Positions 13,900 to 21,165 of a stretch of 21,165 nt of DNA are shown piece after piece (the first letter of the stretch is position 1; every line of letters starts with the position of its first letter). Where the stretch lies: NCBI GenBank assembly GCA_938008665.1, contig CALLKA010000004.1, forward strand, positions 1 through 21,165. The letters run 5' to 3'. This DNA comes from an uncultured Bacteroidota bacterium (GTDB lineage: Bacteria > Bacteroidota > Bacteroidia > Chitinophagales > Chitinophagaceae). Below the pieces are notes generated by a model. It was not told the origin of the DNA, made no database searches, and saw only the letters and a program-made list of their open reading frames with translations. The position numbers and the translations under genes were made by a program.

Positions 13900-15915
13900 A
13901 TGCAATACTATTGTAACTCATTAACATCCTATCAACGTTTACTTACACGCGAAGTAAAAGTGGGTAATATCATTATTGGTAACGGTCATCCTATTCGGGT
14001 TCAAACGATGACGACCACCGATACTATGAATACTGATTTAACAGTGGCGCAGGTCATCAAATGTATAAAGGCAGGCGCAGAGCTGGTTCGTATCACTGCC
14101 CCTAGTAAAAAAGAAGCTGAAAATTTAGCAAACATAAAGGCTGCTTTGAACGCGCAAGGCTATGATATTCCTTTGGTCGCTGATATTCATTTTACACCCA
14201 ATGCTGCCGAAATTGCAGCAACTATTGTTGCGAAAGTGCGAGTGAATCCAGGCAACTATGTTGACAAGAAAAAGTTTGAACAAATTGAATATACGGATGC
14301 AGAATATTTGGAAGAAATTGAACGCATTAGAGAAAGGTTTACACCACTTGTTCTTATATGCAAGGAACATGGAACCGCGATGCGTATCGGTACCAATCAT
14401 GGTTCATTGAGTGATCGTATTATGAGTAGGTATGGCGATACTGCCATTGGTATGGTGGAAAGTGCGATGGAATTTTTGCGCATTGCTCGAAGCTTGGATT
14501 ATCACCAAATAATTTTAAGCATGAAGTCAAGCAATCCGCAGGTAATGGTGCAAGCTTATCGATTATTGGTTCAACAAATGCAACAAGAATTTAATGAATG
14601 TTATCCATTGCATTTGGGTGTGACGGAAGCAGGTGATGGGGAAGATGGACGTATTAAGAGTGCAATTGGTATTGGCACACTATTAGAGGATGGTATTGGT
14701 GATACAATAAGGGTAAGTTTAACTGAGGATCCTGAATTAGAAATCCCAGTTTGTAAGGATTTGGTTAAAAGATATCCAGCGAATCGAATGAAAGGGGTAC
14801 ATCATATTCCAGAGATTGACCAACTTTCTTATAGTCCTTTTGAATTTAAAAAAAGAGTTACGCATCCGGTTTCAACTATTGGAGGTAAGCAGGTGCCAGT
14901 GGTTATTGCAGATTTTACACATAAAGCAACGATTACACCCGATGATTTAATTAGTATTGGGTATGCCTATCATATAGCAACCGATAAGTGGACTATTTCG
15001 GATTTGGCTGCTGATTTTATTTATACGCCCAATGGTGTTATTGATTTTGATTTACCTGGTACCTTACGTGTGATCACCAAGCCTGAAAAGTGGGAAACAG
15101 TCAATGATAGAACAAAGTATTTGCCATTATTTGATTTTAGAAATTATATCGCGGCACCGCGAAAAAGTGCCTTTATTAATTTTGTAATGGTAGATTGTTA
15201 TTGTACAAAAAATGGAATAAGGGATGAGCAGCTCATAGAAATTGCCAAAGACAAATCAGTTGTTTTTTGTTTAAGTAGTCAATTGGCGCATGCCATGCCT
15301 GCGGTTCGCCGAATGTTAGTGCGATTCATGGATTTAAATATTCAAAATCCAGTGATACTTATGACCGAAAGTGCTTGGTCAAGCGCAGACGAGCATTTGA
15401 TTCATTTTGCAACTGAGACTGGGGCCTTATTCTTAGATGGATTGGGGGATGGGATTTGTTTGGGTGTAAGCGCTAAGGTGGCTGCCAATGCAGAACAAAA
15501 TAATGAATCAAGTAATGTATCGGGGCGTAATTATTTTAATAATACTTCCTTTTTACAATTTTTAAATACCATCAGTTTCGGAATATTACAAGCGACGCGA
15601 ACTAGAATTTCGAAAACAGAATATATATCCTGTCCTAGTTGTGGCCGTACTTTATTTGAGTTGCAAGAAACCACAGCAAGAATAAGGGCGGTGACCAATC
15701 ATTTAAAAGGACTGAAAATTGCCATCATGGGATGTATCGTAAATGGCCCAGGTGAAATGGCCGATGCAGACTTTGGTTATGTTGGCAGCGGCGTTGGGAA
15801 AATTACTTTGTACAAAGGAAAGGAAATTATGAAAAGAAATATTGACAGTGCTATTGCTGTTGACGAATTAATTCAATTATTAAAGGAGCATAATGCTTGG
15901 GTGGATCCCCAGTAG
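13900..15915 (+). CDS. ispG: 4-hydroxy-3-methylbut-2-enyl-diphosphate synthase, long form
   Basis: This 671-residue [4Fe-4S] enzyme of the MEP isoprenoid pathway turns MEcPP into HMBPP. The N-terminal TIM barrel (about 15-270) contains VQTMTTTDT and VRVNPGN. A long inserted domain (about 270-550) marks the three-domain type found in Bacteroidota, Chlamydiae and plastids, against about 370 residues in E. coli. The C-terminal cluster domain has Cys578 and Cys581 in CPSCGRTLFEL, Cys612 in MGCIVNGPGE, and Glu619. This is the three-Cys-plus-Glu ligand set, with near-identical spacing to the short enzyme. Everything needed for activity is present. The start ATG 13900 gives the familiar short N-terminus before the TREVKVG strand. 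The lpxL-like gene starts 23 bases after its stop. Confidence 0.95.
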   Translation: MQYYCNSLTSYQRLLTREVKVGNIIIGNGHPIRVQTMTTTDTMNTDLTVAQVIKCIKAGAELVRITAPSKKEAENLANIKAALNAQGYDIPLVADIHFTPNAAEIAATIVAKVRVNPGNYVDKKKFEQIEYTDAEYLEEIERIRERFTPLVLICKEHGTAMRIGTNHGSLSDRIMSRYGDTAIGMVESAMEFLRIARSLDYHQIILSMKSSNPQVMVQAYRLLVQQMQQEFNECYPLHLGVTEAGDGEDGRIKSAIGIGTLLEDGIGDTIRVSLTEDPELEIPVCKDLVKRYPANRMKGVHHIPEIDQLSYSPFEFKKRVTHPVSTIGGKQVPVVIADFTHKATITPDDLISIGYAYHIATDKWTISDLAADFIYTPNGVIDFDLPGTLRVITKPEKWETVNDRTKYLPLFDFRNYIAAPRKSAFINFVMVDCYCTKNGIRDEQLIEIAKDKSVVFCLSSQLAHAMPAVRRMLVRFMDLNIQNPVILMTESAWSSADEHLIHFATETGALFLDGLGDGICLGVSAKVAANAEQNNESSNVSGRNYFNNTSFLQFLNTISFGILQATRTRISKTEYISCPSCGRTLFELQETTARIRAVTNHLKGLKIAIMGCIVNGPGEMADADFGYVGSGVGKITLYKGKEIMKRNIDSAIAVDELIQLLKEHNAWVDPQ

Positions 15916-15938
15916 CATTGACTGTAATAGGAAGCAAT

Positions 15939-16826
15939 ATGTATCATTTAGTGTATGCCTTTTTTTATCTTTTATCATTATTACCATGGCGTATTGCCTA
16001 TGTCGTTAGTGATTTTATGGCATTTCTTTTACAATATGTAGTTAGATACAGAAAACAGGTCATTGAAAATAATTTAAAAATTGCATTCCCTAATAAATTG
16101 GCACAAGAAAGAAAAAAAATTGCAACAAAATTTTATCAAAATTTTACAGATTCATTCATTGAGACGATTAAATTAATTTCCATCTCTACCTCCGAATTTG
16201 AAAAACGATTTACTTCTAATGTTGAGGTACTAAATAAATTATATGAAACAGGACAGCCTGTTCAAATCATGGCAGGACATTTTTTTAATTGGGAATTTGC
16301 GAATTGGGGTGTTGCCAAATACGGAAAATATCCCTTTATTGCAGTATATATGCCCTTGTCAAATCCTTACATTAATAATATAGTATTAAAAATGCGTGAG
16401 CGTTTTGGAAGCATCATGATTCCTGCCACACAATTTAAAACGCAGTTTCATAAATATGCAACGCAAGGAAATTATGCAATGGCATTGGCAGCCGATCAAA
16501 ATCCGGGTAGTCCAATGTCTGCATTTTGGGTAAATTTTTTAGGAAGACGTACACCCTTTGTTAAGGGACCCGAAAAGGGAGCTAAATTAAATAATACGGC
16601 ACAGGTGTTTGCCTATTTTCATAGTACTAAGCGTGGTTATTATCATTTGCAATATGAAGTCATGACTACGTCCCCAAATTATTTCAAAGATGGACAATTG
16701 ACTGCATTGTATGTGAAAATATTGGAGGAAAAAATCAAACAAAATCCGGCAAATTATTTATGGAGTCACAAAAGATGGAAGTATGAATTTGATCCTCAAA
16801 AACATGCAAACTTAGTGGTTGATTAA
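15939..16826 (+). CDS. lysophospholipid/lipid A acyltransferase, LpxL/HtrB family
   Basis: This 295-residue inner-membrane-associated acyltransferase has a hydrophobic N-terminal anchor (about 3-36). The catalytic H-x4-E motif is His114 to Glu119 in GHFFNWE. RERFGS (153-158) and AADQNPG (184-190) are the next conserved blocks, and FLGRRTPFVKGPEKGAKL (200-217) is typical of the family. It likely adds a secondary acyl chain to lipid A, or acylates a related lipid such as an ornithine or amino lipid; Bacteroidota homologues vary. I place the start at ATG 15939, preceded by AGGAAGC. An in-frame TTG at 15897 would overlap ispG. It probably shares a transcript with ispG. Its stop codon overlaps that of the convergent rhodanese gene. 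Confidence 0.85.
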   Translation: MYHLVYAFFYLLSLLPWRIAYVVSDFMAFLLQYVVRYRKQVIENNLKIAFPNKLAQERKKIATKFYQNFTDSFIETIKLISISTSEFEKRFTSNVEVLNKLYETGQPVQIMAGHFFNWEFANWGVAKYGKYPFIAVYMPLSNPYINNIVLKMRERFGSIMIPATQFKTQFHKYATQGNYAMALAADQNPGSPMSAFWVNFLGRRTPFVKGPEKGAKLNNTAQVFAYFHSTKRGYYHLQYEVMTTSPNYFKDGQLTALYVKILEEKIKQNPANYLWSHKRWKYEFDPQKHANLVVD

Positions 16827-17494
16827 AGCGCGTCTAATGGATCGATCGCTTTTTTTTCCTTAGTTACTTCGATCGTGAATTTATCTTTAAGTTGTATTAT
16901 ACTTTGCCAGCCTCCTTTTACAACTCTATTATTATGAATACCTTGTTTTTTTAATATACTAGCTGCAAGCGTATTTGCTTCGCCATCTTCACTTAAAATA
17001 TAAATATTGAAATGTTCGTCTAACTCAGACATACTCCCTGGATCTGCGAATTCCAATAAAGGGAGGTGTATGGAATTTTTAATATGCCCTTGATTGTATT
17101 GTTCCTCGGTTCGGATATCTAATACCATTAAGAATTCGTCAAATGGAATATCCATGGCTAATTCATCCGCTTCCACTTCAATCACTAAATCATAGCGCTT
17201 GTCAGCATTTAGCCAAGAAGCAAAGCCTCCTTCCAGCCAGCCCTTGATATTGCTGAATCCTAATTTTTCAAAATAAGCTATTGCAATTTTTTCGTTGTCA
17301 TGTTCGCCAATAAATAATAAAGGTTGTTCAAAAGATAATAAACCTAATGCCGCCGCTTGATGAATTAACTCAGGTTTAAAATGAAATGAACTAGGGATAA
17401 AGCCTTCAAAAAAAGAAGCTTCATCCCTAGTATCGATTATGAATGCATTTTCTTGGGCTAGGAATTCCTGAAATTTTGCGACAGATAAAGACAT
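16823..17494 (-). CDS. tandem rhodanese-like protein lacking both catalytic cysteines
   Basis: This 223-residue protein has two rhodanese folds. Domain 1 (about 5-95) shows FIIDTRDEASFFEGFIPSS and, at the active-site loop, LLFIGEHDN, where the Cys position is Gly63. The GWLEGGFASW end is typical. Domain 2 (about 108-210) shows VLDIRTEEQYNQGHIKNS and IYILSEDGEA, where the Cys position is Ser168, ending VVKGGWQSI. With neither cysteine present it cannot act as a sulfurtransferase and is more likely a binding or regulatory protein. The arrangement resembles the C-terminal half of MBL-fold/double-rhodanese proteins of Bacteroidota, but no MBL domain is attached. It follows the ArsR gene after 2 bases, so they form one operon. 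Confidence 0.85.
   Translation of the reverse strand: MSLSVAKFQEFLAQENAFIIDTRDEASFFEGFIPSSFHFKPELIHQAAALGLLSFEQPLLFIGEHDNEKIAIAYFEKLGFSNIKGWLEGGFASWLNADKRYDLVIEVEADELAMDIPFDEFLMVLDIRTEEQYNQGHIKNSIHLPLLEFADPGSMSELDEHFNIYILSEDGEANTLAASILKKQGIHNNRVVKGGWQSIIQLKDKFTIEVTKEKKAIDPLDAL
16825..16857 (+). terminator. terminator of the ispG/lpxL-like unit, lying inside the convergent gene
   Basis: AAAGCG (16825-16830) pairs with CGCTTT (16847-16852), with partial inner pairing, and T continues to 16857. The hairpin starts at the plus-strand stop codon and lies in the last codons of the minus-strand rhodanese gene. Confidence 0.5.
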
Positions 17495-17496
17495 AT

Positions 17497-17832
17497 TTAT
17501 CCTACTAAATTTTCTACAAATTGGTTTACTTGTTCCAATCTTGCATAGTCCACATTATAAAAAATAAATTTGCCTTCACGAATGGTACTTACAATACCGG
17601 CTCTTCTTAAAATGGCTAAATGTTGCGAAGCAACGGATTGTTCTAATCTTAATTTGACATAAATCTCAGTAACAGTTACCTTTTTCTGTTCGTCAATTAG
17701 TTTAACAATTTGTTGTCTGAGCTTATGATTTAATGCTCTTAAAATCATTGCCGCTTTTTTTGCGTGCAATAAATCAACCTTCAATGAATTGGACCCATTG
17801 CTGAGTTGAAGTGTTGGAAGTGATTGGTTCAT
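17497..17832 (-). CDS. ArsR-family winged-helix transcriptional regulator
   Basis: This 111-residue DNA-binding protein has the ArsR winged helix at about 26-95. ALNHKLRQQIVKLI is the first helix pair, TEIYVKLRLEQSVASQHLAILRRAGIV the helix-turn-helix (recognition helix about 66-77), and IREGKFIFYNV the wing. There is no cysteine anywhere, so it cannot sense persulfide or thiol-binding metals through Cys as BigR/SqrR or ArsR/SmtB proteins do. It is the first gene of a two-gene minus-strand operon with the Cys-less rhodanese, which is probably its functional partner. The AT-rich stretch before it (about 17860-17900) has partly palindromic TTAACTAATTAA, a possible self-operator; this is speculative. 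Confidence 0.85.
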   Translation of the reverse strand: MNQSLPTLQLSNGSNSLKVDLLHAKKAAMILRALNHKLRQQIVKLIDEQKKVTVTEIYVKLRLEQSVASQHLAILRRAGIVSTIREGKFIFYNVDYARLEQVNQFVENLVG

Positions 17833-17918
17833 GATATATTATTTGGGGGTTAAAACTATAAACGCGGTACAATTTAACTAATTAATTCTATTTAGTTTAT
17901 TTTTTTGTTATATATATT

Positions 17919-17957
17919 TTATTAAAAATAGGAGTGTTGCGTTCCTATTTTTAATAA
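17919..17957 (-). terminator. strong hairpin terminator downstream of tsaB
   Basis: A perfect 15-bp inverted repeat, TTATTAAAAATAGGA (17919-17933) with TCCTATTTTTAATAA (17943-17957), encloses a 9-base loop. It lies 53 bases past the tsaB stop on the minus strand. T-rich arms on both sides mean it could act in both directions. It also separates tsaB from the ArsR promoter region. Confidence 0.75.
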
Positions 17958-18010
17958 TATCTGACAATGTTACTAGTCAAAGGTTTAACATTAAGTCAAT
18001 AATTAAACAA

Positions 18011-18727
18011 TTATTTTATGAGTGGCTTTTGGTAGTAGTCTTTTAGGTAGGCCGGACCACTGTAAGCTAAGTCCTCAAAATCATTTGATTTAAGCTTGAC
18101 TAATGCTAAAGCGGCCATTTCATGAATAGAGTAGGAAGCGTCTAGAAACAAAGGTAATTTATTATGAAAATCAGGGTATTGTGTCAAAGTTTTAGTTTTA
18201 GTCACCCCCGATCCAATGCAGATGAGAGGTCCATTGCTGAGTAATGAATGCAATAGGGTTTCATCCAAGATTATGGCTTTCTCTGGAGCTAGGTAGTCAA
18301 GTGAGCTATTATAGATTGCTCCGAAAATTTCCATCCTTCTAGCGTCAATCATTGAAAACAGCTGCAATTGTTTATCATCCAACAAGGCATTCCTGGTTTC
18401 AATTAAATGACCAACAGCGGCCTTAGCTAATAAGCTGAGGGTTGAAAGCCCAATTAAAGGTTTATCTAAGGCAAAGGCCAAACCTTTGGCACTGGCAAGT
18501 CCAACCCTTAATCCAGTATAACTACCCGGCCCCATAGTCACGGCAATTGCATCCATAGCTTTAAGGGAAATTCCAGCTTCTTTGCATAACGTTTCCACAC
18601 CCGCTTGCACAAACTCCCCATGCGTATTTGATAGGTTGTTTTGTTTTGAAGCAATGACTTGTAAGTCTTGGCTGATTCCAATAATGGCCTCTGGACCTGC
18701 AGTATCAATATGAAGTAGGGTATTCAA
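18011..18727 (-). CDS. tsaB: tRNA threonylcarbamoyladenosine biosynthesis protein TsaB
   Basis: This 238-residue member of the ASKHA/YeaZ family is the partner and activator of TsaD in making t6A37 on ANN-decoding tRNAs. The N-terminal LLHIDTAG (4-11) is the phosphate-binding strand. His36 and Glu38 lie in NTHGEFV, and the signature GPGSYTGLRVG (66-76) is complete. The C-terminal end SGPAYLKDYY is also typical. The start is TTG 18727: it directly precedes the conserved first strand, and no in-frame ATG lies close upstream. A perfect -7 box (18752-18745) lies 17 bases before it. It is divergent from ridA. Confidence 0.9.
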   Translation of the reverse strand: MNTLLHIDTAGPEAIIGISQDLQVIASKQNNLSNTHGEFVQAGVETLCKEAGISLKAMDAIAVTMGPGSYTGLRVGLASAKGLAFALDKPLIGLSTLSLLAKAAVGHLIETRNALLDDKQLQLFSMIDARRMEIFGAIYNSSLDYLAPEKAIILDETLLHSLLSNGPLICIGSGVTKTKTLTQYPDFHNKLPLFLDASYSIHEMAALALVKLKSNDFEDLAYSGPAYLKDYYQKPLIK

Positions 18728-18744
18728 TATTTGTAATTGTTTTG

Positions 18745-18752
18745 CAAAAATA
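18745..18752 (-). promoter_or_regulatory. candidate -7 box for tsaB
   Basis: On the minus strand TATTTTTG is a perfect TAnnTTTG match, placed so that the tsaB transcript would have a leader of only about 10 bases. No -33 TTTG at the normal spacing is seen, so the call is moderate. The same 74-base gap must also hold the ridA promoter, for which I find no good box. Confidence 0.4.
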
Positions 18753-18801
18753 GGCGGTGAATTGGTAGAAAAATAAGAAATTGCGCATAATAATTAAATA
18801 T

Positions 18802-19188
18802 ATGCCAAAACAAATCATTCAAACTAGCAAAGTACCAACACCAATTGGGCCTTATAGTCAAGCTGTTATTGCCAATGGATTTTTATTTGCGAGTGGTCAA
18901 GTCGCTTTTAACCCGGCAACAGGGGAGCTTGTTTTAACTGATATTTTATCAGAGACCAAACAGGTAATGGAAAATATAAAAGCCATATTAGATGAAGCTA
19001 AATTAAGTTTTGCCCATGTTGTTAAAACGAGTATTTTTTTAAGTGATATGCAATTGTTCGCACAAGTGAACGATGTGTATGCAAGTTATTTTTCTGCTGA
19101 TTTCCCGGCACGTGAAACAGTCGCAGTGAAAACTTTACCACGTAATGTAAATGTTGAAATAAGTATTACCGCAGTTGTGGATTTGTAG
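18802..19188 (+). CDS. ridA: RidA-family reactive intermediate (enamine/imine) deaminase
   Basis: This 128-residue cytoplasmic protein speeds hydrolysis of the reactive 2-aminoacrylate and related enamines/imines released by PLP enzymes. Conserved features: PIGPYSQAV (14-22), FASGQVAF (29-36), the conserved Arg104 in PARETVAV that binds the substrate carboxylate, and Glu119 near the end in VEISITAV. Length is standard. The start is ATG 18802, matching the usual M-x-K-x-I-I-x-T beginning. An in-frame TTG at 18781 would add seven residues with no homology. It converges on the epimerase-like gene with only 3 bases between stop codons. Confidence 0.92.
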   Translation: MPKQIIQTSKVPTPIGPYSQAVIANGFLFASGQVAFNPATGELVLTDILSETKQVMENIKAILDEAKLSFAHVVKTSIFLSDMQLFAQVNDVYASYFSADFPARETVAVKTLPRNVNVEISITAVVDL

Positions 19189-19191
19189 TTT

Positions 19192-20127
19192 TTATTTTAC
19201 GACTAATTGGTAACTAGTTTCAAAAACAATATTATTCTGGGGCTTCACTATTTGGAGCCCCATTTTATTATTAAAGGCATTCGGTGCACCGCTTAAATTT
19301 TCAATAGCTATACTATTTCTATCTGGAGGTATATACAACTGTAAGTATGGATATAGTGAAGATGGCAATATTTTTAATATAAATTGTTCGTTTTGTAAAG
19401 TACAGATGCTATTTTCTGCATCTAATTCATAACCATCGTCTAGTTGCAAAGTTCCAATTTTAAAACCATTGCTAAAGCGAGCATCTTCAATAATATTTCC
19501 AGTAGGAAGTAAATCACTATCGTATTCCATTTTTCCTTTACTTGAAAATTGTAAAGTGCAATTGTTAATGCTTTCGCCTAATGTAAAGTAAGGATGCCAA
19601 CCATCAACAACGGGAATAGGAATAGTTGCATCATTCAGGATAGTTGTTTGCACTGAAACCTTATTTTTTTTTTCTAAGATCCATTTTACATGCATCGTGA
19701 AGGGAAATGGATAACCTTGATCACTCCCAAGATAATGATGTACTAAAATAACAACAGCCTGATGTTCATTTGCTTCAGTAGCTTGCACAATAAAATCAGC
19801 ATCATACATGATTCCATGTATCGCATGTTCGCCCATATAAAAACGATCCATGGTATAGGTGGTATTTAAATGTGCGTACTGGCCTTTGTATAATCGACAA
19901 ACGTAAGGGCTCATTTTGGCACTTCTAAATCCTTGGCTTTCAAATTCCATAGTAGCATTTAAGTCGTTACCCATGATAAATTGATGAGATTCGCCCCCTT
20001 GACTTAAAAGCCAGCTGTTTAATAGGGCTCCTTTTGCCAAAATCTCGATGGTTACCCCCAATTCAATGTCTTGTAATTGAATGAATGCAACTTGATTGAT
20101 TGTACTTTGCTTGATCTGAAACTGCAT
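19192..20127 (-). CDS. aldose 1-epimerase (galactose mutarotase)-like protein
   Basis: This 311-residue protein has the beta-sandwich sugar mutarotase pattern. HAIHGIMYDADF (101-112) contains the first active-site histidine (His104), VDGWHPYFTLG (174-184) the catalytic His178, and SIAIENLSGAPNAFN (272-286) the catalytic base Glu276. It has no signal peptide and should act in the cytoplasm, interconverting alpha and beta anomers of a hexose or a phosphorylated sugar. Length is shorter than E. coli GalM and closer to the YeaD/YihR-like side of the family, so the exact sugar is unknown. No sugar operon is nearby. It is divergent from the PliI-like gene. Confidence 0.85.
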   Translation of the reverse strand: MQFQIKQSTINQVAFIQLQDIELGVTIEILAKGALLNSWLLSQGGESHQFIMGNDLNATMEFESQGFRSAKMSPYVCRLYKGQYAHLNTTYTMDRFYMGEHAIHGIMYDADFIVQATEANEHQAVVILVHHYLGSDQGYPFPFTMHVKWILEKKNKVSVQTTILNDATIPIPVVDGWHPYFTLGESINNCTLQFSSKGKMEYDSDLLPTGNIIEDARFSNGFKIGTLQLDDGYELDAENSICTLQNEQFILKILPSSLYPYLQLYIPPDRNSIAIENLSGAPNAFNNKMGLQIVKPQNNIVFETSYQLVVK

Positions 20128-20136
20128 TGTATTTTG

Positions 20137-20172
20137 TTTGAATGGTAAATTAAAACTATTCTACTAACTTTG
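20137..20172 (+). promoter_or_regulatory. predicted promoter of the PliI-like gene
   Basis: TAACTTTG (20165-20172) is a perfect -7 box. TTTG at 20137-20140 lies 24 bases upstream, slightly further than usual. A clear Shine-Dalgarno AAAGGA (20179-20184) precedes the ATG by 7 bases. Confidence 0.5.
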
Positions 20173-20191
20173 AGTAGTAAAGGAATTAAAT

Positions 20192-20770
20192 ATGAAAAAT
20201 TGTTTTGTTTTTGGGTTGTTATTATTGGCGAATAGTTTAGTGGCCCAAGGGTACAAAAAATATGATAGTACATTAAAAATTGGGAAAGCGGGGTTTAAAA
20301 TTTTTTGTTTAAATAAAACGCCTGATCGTAATACCTTAACTATACGCCCAATTGGTTTTAAATCAGAAGCAAGAGAAGCGTCTTTGGAAATCAAGGCAAG
20401 GGTATTGTCTGCTGAAATTGATGATTTAAATAATGACGGTTTCCCTGATGTAATTATTTTTATTGAAGAACCTAAGGGTAATAAATCATTGTTCTGCATA
20501 AGCTCCAAGGAAAACGAGCGTATGGAGCCTATCTTTTTTCCAGACATAAAAGATGATATGAGATTAAGTAAAGGCTATCGGGGACAGGATGAGTATAGAT
20601 TATTGGAAGGGGTGTTATTTAGGAAATTTCCCATTTTTGAATCTGATACTGCGATTAAACAACCTACCAGTAAAGTGCGACAAATTCTATATCGTGTTAT
20701 AGCTGGAGAGCAAGGTAGCTGGAAGTTTAAATCTTTTAAGGATTTTGATATGAATGCAGAAGTTAAATAA
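20192..20770 (+). CDS. secreted protein resembling PliI-type lysozyme inhibitors
   Basis: This 192-residue protein has a signal peptide ending at VAQ19. After it comes a beta-rich domain with a calcium-loop-like DDLNNDGFPDVIIFI stretch (about 77-91). The C-terminal half has GYRGQDEY, LLEGVLFRKFPIF and KVRQILYRV. This order (D-x-N-x-DG-x-P-[DE], then GY-x-G-x-D, then RxFPI(Y/F), then R-x-I-x-Y-R) recalls proteins annotated as periplasmic inhibitors of invertebrate-type lysozyme (PliI). The exposed inhibitory loop, which has an SG-x-x-Y-like motif in known PliI, reads EEPKGNKSLF here, so inhibition is uncertain. It has its own promoter and ribosome-binding site, so it is a single gene. The family call rests on remembered motifs. 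Confidence 0.55.
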   Translation: MKNCFVFGLLLLANSLVAQGYKKYDSTLKIGKAGFKIFCLNKTPDRNTLTIRPIGFKSEAREASLEIKARVLSAEIDDLNNDGFPDVIIFIEEPKGNKSLFCISSKENERMEPIFFPDIKDDMRLSKGYRGQDEYRLLEGVLFRKFPIFESDTAIKQPTSKVRQILYRVIAGEQGSWKFKSFKDFDMNAEVK

Positions 20771-20823
20771 GGCAATCCTAATTTTACCTATTGAATTACT
20801 TTTAATCCCTATTTGCAATTTTA

Positions 20824-21165
20824 CTATTGCCCATGGGTAATCATTATTTTCCCAACTGCTTTTTCAGTACCGAGTTCATCTCTTGCAAAAACCAAATAAA
20901 TTCCGGTGGCAACTTTATTTCCATCATAAGTTTTGCCATCCCAAATAGCTTGTCCTCCTAAAGCCTTAGTCTGATAAATTAATTTTCCACTAAGCGATGT
21001 AATTTTTACAATTGCGTTTTCAACTAATCCTCGCATCGCAATAGGTCCGTTATAATTGGGCATAATAGGATTGGGAAAAATATTAATCTGTTGCATCGGT
21101 GTTGTGCCTGATGTAGCAGAACTTCGATAACTGGCCATTTGTTGTGCGGTATTAAAAAAAACTTC
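20824..21165 (-). CDS. porZ: PorZ-like type IX secretion protein, C-terminal end (start off the right edge)
   Basis: The frame is open to the window edge; translated from the edge it begins EVFFNTAQQMASYRSSAT. The Met at 21138 is therefore internal and the gene enters from the right. The visible 113 residues end in a T9SS-type C-terminal sorting domain: INIFPNPIMPNYNGPIA, a VKITSLSGKLIYQT strand, GGQAIWDGKTYDGNKVATGIYLVFA, and a final KIMITH. The EVFFN-x-x-x-x-x-ASYRS lead-in and the NYNGPIAMRGL segment are what I recall from PorZ, the surface protein that supplies lipopolysaccharide for attachment of T9SS cargo and keeps its sorting domain. A generic T9SS cargo protein is the alternative. 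The seven-bladed propellers expected upstream are outside the window. Confidence 0.7.
   Translation of the reverse strand, partial: EVFFNTAQQMASYRSSATSGTTPMQQINIFPNPIMPNYNGPIAMRGLVENAIVKITSLSGKLIYQTKALGGQAIWDGKTYDGNKVATGIYLVFARDELGTEKAVGKIMITHGQ

Noticed and set aside
15897..15938. TTG 15897 as the start of the LpxL-like gene
   Set aside because: It overlaps the ispG end and adds residues before the natural membrane anchor; ATG 15939 with AGGAAGC ahead is better.
17881..17920. AT-rich stretch after the ArsR gene considered as a replication or attachment site
   Set aside because: There are no repeats, iterons or integrase gene nearby; it is explained by the ArsR promoter region next to the tsaB terminator.
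20771..20831. GGCAAT/ATTGCC inverted repeat between the PliI-like gene and the PorZ-like gene
   Set aside because: Only 6 bp with a 49-base loop and no T-run; too weak to call a terminator.
1..21165. CRISPR arrays, tRNA genes, insertion sequences, prophage or defence islands
   Set aside because: No repeat-spacer pattern, tRNA-like cloverleaf, transposase or phage gene was seen on either strand; codon use looks even throughout.

Overview
The window looks like a chromosomal segment from a low-GC Bacteroidota bacterium, most likely family Chitinophagaceae or a close relative. The evidence is the Bacteroidota -7 promoter box (TAnnTTTG) ahead of several genes, scarce Shine-Dalgarno sequences, a type IX secretion (PorZ-type) gene end, the long form of IspG, and an arginine pathway built on an N-acylornithine transcarbamylase. 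I see no tRNA, rRNA, insertion sequence, prophage or CRISPR array. Most of the window is ordinary core metabolism.

Layout. Positions 1-1835 hold the 3' part of a SNF2-family helicase; its start is off the left edge. Next comes a secreted SGNH/GDSL hydrolase (1911-2984), which converges on a small YHS-domain lipoprotein gene on the minus strand (3092-3415).

Positions 3593-12136 are the centrepiece: a complete arginine operon in the order GNAT N-acyltransferase, argG, argC, argD, argF', argB, argE, argH. Together these eight genes take glutamate to arginine through N-acylated intermediates, with N-acyl-citrulline deacylated late. The transcarbamylase has Val at the position that separates acetyl- from succinyl-ornithine enzymes, which points to the succinyl route. 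Upstream I find an unannotated 41-codon ORF with its own Shine-Dalgarno. It has five Arg codons, ends in RRGF, and its stop codon lies inside a strong hairpin. This looks like an arginine attenuation leader and is the most interesting item here.

Positions 12184-16852 hold a secreted FKBP-type prolyl isomerase followed by a very strong terminator, then a lipoprotein resembling a class D beta-lactamase whose catalytic motifs are degraded. These are followed by ispG (isoprenoid MEP pathway) and an LpxL/HtrB-like acyltransferase.

Positions 16823-18727, on the minus strand, hold a two-gene ArsR regulator/double-rhodanese unit (neither rhodanese domain has its cysteine) and tsaB for the tRNA t6A modification. 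Positions 18802-21165 hold ridA, an aldose-1-epimerase-like gene on the minus strand, a secreted protein resembling PliI lysozyme inhibitors, and the C-terminal end of a PorZ-like protein running off the right edge.

Limits: all family calls were made by eye from motifs and remembered homologues. No search, alignment or folding program was run.
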